Source: Paratinospora sagittata (Eukaryota; Streptophyta; Magnoliopsida; Ranunculales; Menispermaceae). Taken from it: 64,000 bases of DNA. This document shows positions 26,801 to 38,800 of the stretch, in pieces (position 1 is the first letter of the stretch; each line of letters opens with the position of its first letter). The notes beneath the pieces are model-generated. The model saw only the letters and a list, made by a program, of their open reading frames with translations, did no database searches and was not told the origin of the DNA. The position numbers and the translations under genes were made by a program. Where the stretch lies: positions 40,919,741 to 40,983,740 of the forward strand of contig CM069593.1 in NCBI GenBank assembly GCA_035771175.1. The letters are read 5' to 3'.

Positions 26801-29800
26801 AAATGGAAGCCTTGAGGAAAAATGAGACTTGGGAGTTGGTAGACTTGCCTGCAGGAAAGAAACCCATGGGATGTAAATGGGTTTATACAATAAAATACAA
26901 AGCAGATGGATCTCTGGAGCGCTACAAGGCAAGATTAGTAGCGAAAGGATATACTCAGACATATGGTGTGGACTATCAAGAGACATTTGCTCCGGTTGCA
27001 AAAATGAATACAGTGAGAATTCTTGTCATTGACAACTAATTATGGCTGGGATTTGTAACAATTTGATGTAAAGAATGCATTTCTACATGGGAATTTAGAA
27101 GAATAGATTTATATGGAAGTGCCTCCTGGATTTGGTGTCACTGATAAAGTGTGTAAATTAAAAAAGGCCTTGTATGGATTTAAATAGTTCCCGAGGGCAT
27201 GGTTTGGTCGGTTTGCCAAAGTAATGACAAATATGGGATATAGACAAAGCCAAGGAGACCACACTTTGTTTATTAAGCACTCAACTCCAGGGGGAGTTAC
27301 AACTCTATTAGTGTATGTTGATGACATCATTATGACAGGAAACAATGAGAACGAGAGACAAAAGTTGAAGCAGTGTTTGACCAAGGAGTTTGAGATCAAG
27401 GAACTAGGGGGATTGAAATACTTTATAGGGATTGAAGTGGCACACTCTAAATAGGGAATCTTTATCTCTCAACAAAAATATATTATTGATCTCCTAAAAG
27501 AAACAAGGAAGTTGGCATGTCGACCGACAAGTACACCCATAGATCCTAATCACAAGCTTGGCAAAGTTGAAGAAGCCACTGCAGTGAATAAGGAAATGTA
27601 TTAGAGGTTGGTTGGGAGACTTATCTATCCATCTCATACGAGACCTGACATTGCATATGTAGTAAGTGTGATTAGCCAATTTATGCACAACCCTAAAGAA
27701 ATTCATCTGCATCCTGCTAATCGTGTGTTACAGTACCTTAAAGGGACTCCAAGACAGGGCATTCTATTTAAATGACACACAGGGGTCGTACTGGAAGCAT
27801 ATAAAGACGCTGACTACGTTGGCTCGGTAACTAATAGAAGGTCGACCACTGGGTATTGTACCTTTCTTGGTGGAAATCTGGTGACTTGGTGTAGTAAAAA
27901 GCAAAATGTAGTGGCTAGATCAAGTGCCGAAGCAGAATTCAGAGCAATGGCCTAAGGGATCTACGAACTACTGTGGCTGAAAATCATTTTGGCCGACCTC
28001 AAGATCAAGTGGGGGCTCCTATGCAACTCCATTGTGACAATAAATCTGCCATTAGCATAGCACATAATCCAATACAAAATGATTGAACCAAACATATTGA
28101 AATTGACAGACAATTTATTAGAGAGAAACTCAACAATGGACTGATCTGTACTCCATATGTGTCTACTCATAATCAGTTAGAGGATGTACTCACCAAAGGA
28201 CTAAGCAGTACTCCATTCCAAACAAGTGTATCCAAGCTGGGAATGATAAACCTTTATTCTCCAGCTTGAGGGGGAGTGTTATGGAGAAAAGAGGAATCTA
28301 TGAGATTGTGTTGCTATTTACAGAGAAGATTATATTCTTAGGAATTGTCATATTGTTGTTATTTAGAAGTTGCTATGTTTAGCATATACTAAAATTGTAA
28401 AAGTTACTATACGTGTGAACAGCTCTGTATGTCTATTTATATGGTGCTCTTCCATTGAAACACCACGAATAAGAAATATTTTCTCCTCTTCTTCTGTGGA
28501 CGTAGGCCATAGTGCCGAACCACGTTATATTTCTGTGTTCTTATTTTATTTATTTTTACAACACCTATTATGATACAAATTTTTTAAAATTGATTGGCTT
28601 TTGATTGGTCAATTTCTTTTATATCATTTTATTCCATGATTTAGTTGTTCGTGTTCCATGTCTATTCTTCCCCATTAAAGAAACTTGTAGTAAGTCCACA
28701 CATGTTCCTGTTTGAAAACTTCTCCATTTTTTCTATGGTCTTCCTAAAGGGGTTGTTTTGCTACTGCTTGTTTGATTGGTCTATCCATAGGAGTTAGGAC
28801 AACAAAATAACTTTTTTTTTTCCCTTCATATCTCCCTTGTAATGTGTTGTGTAAGCTGGAGAAGTTTTTGTTCACAATTGTTGTTTGGATCTCCAAATAT
28901 TAAGGTGGTTCATTGCTTCCCTACCTCTATATATGTCTCCTTTGCTAAATATCCTTTTTTTACTGAGTGGGACATTTCTCATAGTTCCATCTCTATTTTT
29001 TTTCCTTTCACATTTGACTTTCCTTTTGAAAGAAGTAAAAAACTCTCTCTTTTTCTTGTAATATTATTTCATGCACATGCATGCTTGCAATTTTACCTTA
29101 CACTTGTCCATCCTCTGCACTATAAATGTAGTATATGGAAGGTTGTTATTACTATGTCATCTAATAATACAGTGAAGAAAGCAACTGTGAGGTTGGGATG
29201 TTTTTTGTAGGTTAATTCTGGGATATGTTCTGCAAACTCTCCCCTAATACTGAAACTTGATCCTCAGGAAATAGAAGTAAGAGCCAAATGGAATGGGAAT
29301 CAAGATACAACAGTGTGTACTGTGTGAAATTGCCAGTTATTGAGACTACCTAGTGTAGAAACCTCCAAAGACACTCATTGAGATTGTACCTAGTGTAGAA
29401 ACCTCCAAAGACACTCCCACAACACTACATTGGGAATGTCAAGCAGACCTTTTCTTTATTATGATATTTGAAAAACTTTTGACAAAAGAATCCATCTACA
29501 TGTGTATTGCATCTTGGTCCCTTGGACCAAATTAATTGTGGCCAAGCGTATGATTGTATTAAAACCCATTGATCTTTTACCTTTCAGGCAGTGTTGTCAA
29601 GGCATCAAGGTGAGGGCTAGGTGATTGATCCTATGTAGGCAACGTGGTTTGTAGGGGAGGCTTAGGCATTGCAAATAATATTTATTTATAGCTCTCTAAG
29701 TTATACTAGATAATTAATTAATTTTACACGTACAAATTTTGTATATATAATTACATACATACTCCACAATATAGAAGTCAAATTTTGTGTAAAAAAGATT

Positions 29801-32800
29801 AATTATATTTTACTCTCTTTAGTTGTGTCCACAAATGAAAGACTAGAAAAGCATATTAAAAATATGACAAGTTGTAATATAAATGTTAATATAATGATCC
29901 TAATATTCTTCCATTCCCTTCTCATAACCTTATTTGGAAAGCACAAGTACCATCAAAGGTTAAATTTTTGGGGGTGGGTAGCTTCCCATGGGAAGATGAA
30001 TACGGGGGACATGATGTAAAAAAGATTTTCATCTATGTGCTTGTCCCCGCACTGGTGCTATCTATGTTGTCAGGATTTCAAGTCAGTGAGACACATTTGT
30101 TGGCGATGTCCAGTCGCTAGAGAGGTTTGGAGTAGATGGTGTCATCGTTTCCCTGTCATGAGTGGCAATTTTGTTGAGGAAGACATCATTAATATTTTTC
30201 CTTTCATGAATTATGTTCAACCTTTATGGAGGGACCATTGGAAGGTGGTGTGTCTAGGTATTATAGTCTTTATGGAAGAAGAGGAACAATCAGGTCTTTC
30301 ACGCCATTGTAGAGATTTTATGATTCTCTTATCCATATAAATATACTACTTTTAGTTTCTTTTTTTCTTTTTTAAAATAATGATTTAAAAACCATGTTTA
30401 ATGTAATAGTTACGATAAAAAGGAAAATATTTGCAATATTATACAAACACAAAATAGAGAATCAAAAAAAGAAAAAAAAGAGGTAAATTGCATAATGGAA
30501 ACATAATCGTAGCCCTAAAATTCAAAGACACCAATCTCTAAGCTATACAATCACATATGTAACAATATGAAGAAAAAAAGAAAATCTTAACTCAACTAAG
30601 TCTCTTTCCAACTACATGTGGTCAACTACATGCATCGTATTCTGCTCTATGAAGGGCTAACTTGACATTCAACTTACAATAAAAAAGGGCAACTTGGTTT
30701 GCAAAGATCTTGCCTATGTGGGGTTCTTAGGAAGGATACCACTTGAGGTCTGTAGTACATAGTCTTAACCTACATCATCGCATGAGGCTATTTCCATGAC
30801 ATTGAACTCGTGACCACTTGGTCACACAACAACAACTCTTACTATTGCACCAAGGTTCTCCTTCACGTCCAACTTGCAATATAAAGAAAAAAGAGCCTTA
30901 TGATTTATATATTAAAATTTTTTTACAGAGCCAACTTTAAGTATGGCCTAGGCACTTTTGTTGCAAATGGCTTAGGCAATGGACTATTTGTTGCATGAGC
31001 GTGGCCTTGACAAGACTGCTATCAAGTTAAAAGCTAAATCAACTAGAGTGGCTGATGAGTCCAATAACGCATTTTAAGTTTGAGATAAGGTAGAACAAAA
31101 AATAGTAGAAAATTAGCATTAAGTTTTATGAAACTATGAACATACTCATTCTGCCACAGAGAAGTTGTATCTTTCACTAACTAATTGAAATGGCATGAAT
31201 GGTCAAAGAATACTCTTTCCAAACATTTTCATTGTATTTTTTTTTTTTTTTTTTTTTTGTGGGGATCATCCATATAGCTTATATGTTCTTAATTGTTTTC
31301 ATCTTTACTTAGGCGACAAATATTGAGTATGATGGGCATAAAGGACGAATAGCTATTGGTCGCTTGCATGCTGGAAAGCTGGAAAGGGGGATGAATGTGA
31401 AGGTGAGAGGATGCTTGCTCTGATTTTGGAATATCTATAATGCAATTGCATACAAGGTTTTGTTGAGTGCAATTGAGTTTAAGAAATTGCATAAAACTTC
31501 ATTCTAACTACTTGAGGTTGTATAAACTATATTTGTTTAGTCGTTCTACTATTTCTATTGCCATATTTTCCGTTAAATTTAAGGCATCAGTGTCTTTTAT
31601 GACAATTTTAATTCAAGTCACAAACTATCTATAGTAATTTTTATACTAAGTTCTTTTAGAATTATGTTTTCTCTTATAATGCAAACTTTTTCGAGTAATG
31701 TATGTTTGTTAACTGTAATAATATTATTGTTCTTGTTGTTGCTATTTTCTTCTCTCTCAATGTAGTCAAAAGTGTAAGGCTATGGCTAGGTGACTCGGAT
31801 ATATTAGGTCACACATGCCTAGACAAAGCTAAAGAGTTACAAGCAAGGATCGAAAATTCGATTTCGACTTGACTTCGGTCACTTGAAAATTGGAATTAAT
31901 TCGGAGAAGTATAAAGCGACATGGAAAATTTTTTGTAAAAATTCACTAAATTAGAGAAGTTTAGAGAATTTTTGCATATATGCTTAAATATCTAGATTTA
32001 TTGTAGTATAAGCTAAAAATTAATATAAATAAACACTTTTAATACATAAAAATATCAATAGGTGACCTAACAAAATCAATCTTGTTAAGTGAGTTGATGA
32101 ATTTGAAATGGTGTCTTTTGGTCTTAATTCATTTTCTTTATTTTGATATTTAATTTTGTGGTGGCTTGTTTCTTGACCATATACTTCGCTAGTTTGAATT
32201 CCACCATGCTTAATTTATTAGTTTATTATTTAAATATTTTATTTTTTAATCTTTTTTTTTATAAGAGTTAACTAAAAGAAGATGGCTTTGGGAACTCTTT
32301 TAATTTATTTTTAAGTTTTTATCTTATTTCAACTTTATTTATTTTTATTTTTTTGCTTCTTTTCTTCTCTTTTTGGTAAAGCACGTCCCATAAACTACAT
32401 AATTTGTTAGCTTGTTAAATTATTTTTTAAAATTTATATTGCTATGTTGGTTGATGAAGTTGAAAATAATACATAATTATTGGTATTTTTTTGTTTTCTA
32501 ATGATAAAATAGCATTTTCTTATTTCTCTGTCAAATTTTATCGAATTTTGTTGAATTTTATTGAACTTTTTGTCGAATTTTTGCATTTTTTATTTTACAT
32601 TCACTTCGCACTTCGATGGTAAAAAAAAAGAAAAATAATTCATGAAAGTTCGCCGAATTTCTGGGAATTTTTGAACCATGGTTACAAGTACATTTTATTA
32701 ATATGCTAATTCATTTTCATTTGAGACAGAAAACAATAGTAACTTCTAGAAGGAATATTGGAAGAACTTGCAAGTGATATAACCTTTCTAAAATCTAGAA

Positions 32801-35800
32801 GGGTAAATGTTATCAATATTGTCAAGCATTATTGAGGCTAGGCTACAGATCTTACTTTAGGAATTATGTTTTGTAATTTACTACGTTTTAAGTGCATTCT
32901 GGTTTAAAGTGTTGTGCTTGTTTCAACATATCTTGAAGCTTGATAGATATATTTCCCAGCAGTTAGGTAAAAATTATCTAAACTTCTCTAAGATGACTAT
33001 TTTTCACAAAAAAGTTTCCTTGTTGGATTGCATTTTTCCTCGATCAATTCATAATATATTAAGTTACCGAAGCCTAGGGTGAAGAAAGATTTTTAATTAA
33101 TGGTCGTTGTATTTAATGTGTATATTATCTTTTGCTTTTGTCTCAACACCTATACTCAGCTCTTTCTTGATACGGCAAGGACATTCATACATTTCTTCTT
33201 TAGAGTTCATTTAGAAAGACACATTGTACATTATTTAAATGCTGATGTTTTGTTGTGAATTTCAAAGTCATTAGATTTTCTTCATCCAAACGTTGGACAT
33301 GATTCTGAGTTATTGTTTTTTACTGGTTATTTTGTCTTCTAGTCTCTTTTTCCAAGTGTTAATGAGGCTCCCTAATCAAGTACGAAATGGCTTCTTGTGG
33401 TCATTGTTTTGGTCTTCTTCTACAGAAAATGAACACAATTTATTCATAGTATTGCTGTCATTGAAACTTTATAGGTGTGTACAACAGAAGAAACATGTCG
33501 ATATGCGAGAATTAGCGAGCTTTTTGTGTATGAAAACTTCGGCAGGGTTCCTGTAGAGACTGTGGAAGCTGGTGATATATGTGCTGTCTGTGGCATCAGT
33601 GATATTATGGTAGGCACATATTATGTCTTATAACCGTCTTGTTTAGCTTTGAGTCCAGTCCTAAACAGATATCTCAATCTTCTAGCCATGTCCTTTTCTT
33701 CTCAGTACTGGTGAATTACTATTTTTTAATTTTTTTTCTTTTTAATGGAGATTGGAGAGACAATTGCTGATCGAAGTTCTGGGAAACCATTACCTGCCAT
33801 CAAGGTGGAAGAGCCGACAGTGAAAATGGCTTTCTCAATCAACACCTCACCTTTTGTTGGCCGTGAGGTATTCTTCTATTCACATTCCCATGATGAAATT
33901 TGAATTATCTGGAATGCTATGGGTGAAAATGTCTAGAGCTTCCAGAGTGAACACATATATGTCGGTGCTTTGAATTTTTTATGAATTTTACCACTAAATC
34001 CTTCCTCAATGCTATCGTCAACGACCCTAATATCCCCTCATTCCCACACTATAACCTCATATGGAAAGCAGAAGTACCATCTAAAGTTAAATTTTTTGGT
34101 TGGGTGGCTGCCCATGGAAAGATGAACACTGGCGACATGTACAAAAAAGATTCCCAAATATGTACTTATCTCCATTTTGGTGTTATCTATGCAATCAGAA
34201 TTCGGAATCCATTGGCCATTTAATCTGGAGCTGCCCATTCTCTAAAGAGGTGTGGCACAGATGGTGTCATCACTTCCCTCTTACGCACGTGGAGGAGGTT
34301 GTAGAGGAACATGTCGGTCTTTTCCCTTTCATTAATAGCATTCAACCGGGCTGGAGAGGACATTGGCAGGTGGTTTGCTTAGCGGTGCTTTGGTCTCTTT
34401 GGAAAGAGAGGAATTCGAGGGTTTTTGATGAGGAGGTGCACCAAGCTGTCTTAGTTTGGGAGAAATCCCACTTGCTGGCTTCGTTTTGGGTCGGTAATAG
34501 TAGCTCGTCTATGGGTTATGCTCTAAGCGATTGGCTTAGAGGGTGGGCCAATTTTGTATAGCCATAGGGAGGGCCAATGTTTTGGCCGCGATGTACAGTT
34601 ATTCTAACACTGATTTCATCAATATATACGCCACTTTTCTGTTTCTTTAAAAAAAAAAAAATTTTATGAACAATGTAGATGACCTTTGCTCACTTGCAGC
34701 TGCATCTCGGTCTTAACACCGCACTTCACATATAGAGAATGGCCTAAGATACAGACTTACAATTTGTTTTGGATGATCGCATTGTTTTCATAACTAAAAG
34801 CAAATGAAATCAAATTATGCTGCTTTTGGGTTTTATAATTTTATTTGATGTAGCCACATTGCAGTTAGATGTGTACTCATTAATCAGCAAATACAAGTGG
34901 TTTATCTCCCATTTTCATTGTATGTAGGCTGCAATGTTAAGTTTTAATGTTGAATCATGGTCTATATCATGATTGTGATGGAATTATTTCTTAGATCATT
35001 GCTATCAATTATTTATATGATCAAATAATGACATTGCCTCTTCATAATTATATGTTAATTCATATTACAAAATCATACAGCAAACTGATTATCTCTTAGT
35101 GTCAGCATGCATTTTGTAGTCTGCCAAAAGAAAGGAGAGAAGGGTTGGCTGTAGCCTATGTGCTAGACATAGAACATATATAATTGCTCGTTTTCCTCTA
35201 TCAGTTCGATCTCCTACCTCTTGTCTTTTGTGATGCAAAGCCCTGGTGCATCGAAATAGTGCAATGATGGCTAGCCCTTATGTTATTTTTTCACATGCCA
35301 AGGGATACGCTGGTAGGATGGCTAAGACCTTGGACCATCCTGTACATGATTTCATGGGAATGAAACTTATCTGAACATCTCTGGAGTTTTGTTGAATGTT
35401 TTTTATTTTTTAATCACTGAATTATGAATTAAATGTAAGCAAAAAATACAAAAGATCCATCAAAGTTTGGTAAAAATCTGAAATAATTTTCAGAATTCAA
35501 AAACCTAAACAACCCTTTGCTTTCTTTATTGTTATTATTATTATTATTATTTTTAAATTTGATGAAAAGTTGTAAGCAATCAACACCAATTTCATTTTCT
35601 TTCTTAGTATAATGGTTGATCATGTGATGATCCTTGTGCATTCATGTGTTGTACTAGTTGAAGGGGACATGCATCTGTAGAAATGCTTTATGTTGTCTAC
35701 TTTTGAATTTATTTTGGCATGCAACATTATATCTCTTAGGTTAAGCACCTCAATATATTCTTTCTTGCTACCCGTTTCTTGTGATGCTAATGCATATTTT

Positions 35801-38800
35801 CATGAGAAGTTAACATGTTTGGGAAACCAGAAATTGGATTTCATATTAGAAGTTGACATTCTTAAGTTTTTGGGCTAATTTCCCTGTTCAGGGAAAATAT
35901 GTAACTAGTAGAAACCTGAGAGATCGACTCTATCGGGAGCTGGAGAGAAATTTGGCAATGAAAGTTGAAGATGGTGAAACTGCAGATACATTTATTGTTA
36001 GTGGGAGGGGTACTTTGCATATTACCATACTGATTGAAAACATGTGAGTTGGTGGTCATACATATTCTTTGGTTTTTTCTATAGCTATGTTCCTTAATTC
36101 TTGTGCTTTCCAGGCGAAGGGAAGGGCATGAATTCATGGTGGGACCTCCCAAGGTTATCAACAAAAAAGTGAACGACAAGTTGCTCGAGCCTTTTGAGGT
36201 GATCATGTTGAACAATGAATTTTTGCTATTGTTTTCTCTAGAAAGGATCACGAACAAAGATTATTTAGTGCTTGATACTGCTATAATACAATGCACTATG
36301 CATAAATATTTATTTAAGATGATACATAATTATAATTACTGCAGGCATATTATGATCTCGAACCTATTGTACTTTGGTTGTTTCCTTAACTCCTGAGTTT
36401 CATGTTTGTTTTACCATATCAAATGTTATAGGTATGTGCACATCTTTTTTTCTGATTGGCAAATTAAGATTGATCTTTAGCATTAAAAACTGATAATTAA
36501 AACGCATGCCTTGAGGTCAGGCACAAGAGTATAACCTTGACAATGCACCAGAAAGCTTAATCCTACAGTTCATACATCTACACGATTATAGCCTCAAGCC
36601 TCATTTACATGTATAAATTATAACCATTTTGATATGAGAAAATATCCAAAATTAACCAGGTTTTTTAGAATGAGTAATATGTTTGATAAGTTCTTTCTTG
36701 AATTCTTATGTCATGTGATGGTGTATGTCAGTATTCTGGCTTCATTGTGAACCTCTTATTGTTAGACTGATTTGCTTAAGGCTATAGGTTCATAGTTTGA
36801 CTTAAACCAAAAACTTCCCAAAATAGTGAATTTACTGAAAGTAGTAGATTGTGTAATCTGATTTGCTAAAACTAGTAACATTTTCAACGATTCCCAACTT
36901 AATGAAAATAGTAAATTGATCCTTGATCAACTTGAAAGTCCTATAATTATGGCCCTGATCAAATTCAAGCAGTAGGTGCCTGATGCCTTATGATCTGCTC
37001 TTTTTTCTTGTATTTTTTTAAGTGCTTTGTTTATCACTTTTTCCATAAGCTTAATCTACTGCATATAGCTGCAGGATGGCTTTCCAACCTTCTGGCCTGG
37101 ACCATATACCTGCATGAATTGATTCACAACCCTAGTAGGGTGATTTGCTTGCAAGCAGGGGAATGCTAAGGTGACTCCATGACATACGAAGATGGTCACT
37201 TAGCATTTTAAGGTTTTTGTCAAGGAAATTATTATGTGATTGGACCTTCCTTGTAATATTACTGTTGGTGTTTGTAAGTTGATTTCCAGACCTGAACCAG
37301 TTGAAAAATCCAGAAAAAGGGTCTTGAAGGCTCTGCACACATTGGCATCTTTTGATATTGCTTATCTCTAATTTGCTCCTGGGAAAAGAAGAAAATGCCA
37401 GCAAACCATTGAACAAACTACAGGAGACATTTAGTCTTCTTGCCTTAGATCTCTAGCACAATAGGAAAGGAACCAGTTGGCATCATGTTTAGAAGGACTT
37501 AGTATTTTGAAGTGCAGACGCAGTTCATTATCCAGTTGATAACTCTTCAAGTAAAGATCATTTTTGTGTTTTTCAATTGAAGAAAGATCCAAATGAGAGA
37601 GTTGTAAGCCTTGTGACAATCTTCTTGGTAATTTCTTCTCTGGAATGGATTTCCTGGAAAACAACCTCTAACAATTCGTTGGCCAATGTGCTATCTTGAA
37701 TTTATCAACCATATCCTTAATTCATTTTGTCTTATTGGCCAAAATATTGGCTTTGAAATTGTAAATAGTATTGCTTGTGGAAATTGGTCTATACTCATTG
37801 TTTATTTTTGCTCGCGTTCTTAGAAGTTTTCCTGGTTCAAAGAAACCGTTAATGGCCTGTATGAGATCTCTTCCAACCATAGACCGAGCTTTGCGGAATT
37901 GTTGATTTTGAAACTATTTGGTTTAAAGGAAAGAATTAGATACAGCAACCATGCAAATATACAATACTGGTTTATTTTATCTGGATGCTGAAGTCTAATC
38001 ATCATTCGGTTTGAAGACAGAAGTTCAATTTTAATTCTTCTAACTTTCTCAGAACATGCTATTTTTGTGACTAGCTCTCAGCCATATAACTGGAATTACT
38101 TTCTCAGGATATCTTAAGGTCATGCTTTAATCTTTTTCAGGTTCTGTTTGTGTGGTTCTTTCCTTAGCTGTTGCTGAATTCTATGTCAGTGAATCTCAGT
38201 TTATTTGACATAAAAAAAATAAAAAAAAATTCTCCAACTTAAGGGGAAACTTTGACCACTTGCGATTTCCTTGCTAAGACATGAAAATGAAAGACATCAA
38301 GAAGGTGATATAGGTGAGGATGTGAATCTAGAGTTAAAGCAGGATAGGTTAAATAGAAGAATGCTTCTAGAGTATTATATGATCGACGCATCCTATTTAG
38401 GTTAAAAGGAAAATTTTATAGAACTACTATTAGGCCAGCTATGCTATGTGGAACTGAATGTTGAGCAATAAAAAATAACACGTGAACAAATTAAGTGTAA
38501 CAAAAATGCATATGTTAAGATGTATATATGGTAAAACATTAAAAGATAGAATTAGAAATAAACATATTCGAAAAATGGTAGGAGTAGCTCCAATTGAAGA
38601 TAAAATGAGAGAAAATCGATTAAGGTGCTTTGGAGACATACATCAGACCTTTAGATGCCCCAATTAGGAAGAGTGACCTATTAATAATCTATGGTAATGA
38701 TAGAGGTAGAGGAAGACCTAAAATAGCATTGCTAGAAATAATTAAAAAAGATATAACTACTTGTAATTTAAATGTCAATTTAACCCCTTGATAGAACATA

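Larger units (their letters stand above)
21807..28080 (+). pseudogene. copia gag-pol remnant
   Basis: Gag (21807-22340) has [34 protein letters not shown] and a stop at 22338. A degraded CCHC knuckle lies near 22540. Protease carries [11 protein letters not shown] (about 22858). After the solo LTR, pre-integrase [11 protein letters not shown], integrase with [24 protein letters not shown] and [12 protein letters not shown], and RT with [47 protein letters not shown] and catalytic YVDD (about 27314) follow. RNase H has RRSTTGYC and [13 protein letters not shown]. Stops include 25618, 25903, 26470, 27037, 27184, 27451, 27601, 27773 and 27953. Confidence 0.92.
20898..28563 (+). mobile_element. 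Full-length Ty1/copia retrotransposon in intron 5
   Basis: LTRs at 20898-21183 and 28277-28563 flank it, with target sites TCTAT (20893-20897) and CCTAT (28564-28568). The primer site begins TAGTATCAAAGC, close to the initiator-tRNA-Met complement. A purine tract GAGGGGGAG precedes the 3' LTR. A triplet-rich leader (21220-21740) precedes gag at 21807. A 2.1 kb solo LTR interrupts the protease/pre-integrase junction. It is sense to TypA and inactive through multiple stops. Confidence 0.93.
29589..31018. mobile_element. hAT-like non-autonomous element hosting other insertions
   Basis: The ends are CAGTGTTGTCAAGGC and GCCTTGACAAGACTG, an imperfect inverted repeat, flanked by CTTTCAGG (29581-29588) and CTATCAAG (31019-31026), 6 of 8 identical, fitting a decayed 8-bp hAT duplication. 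Its inside is mostly later insertions: an L1 tail, an antisense RTE tail and an antisense SINE. No transposase is seen. Confidence 0.65.
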
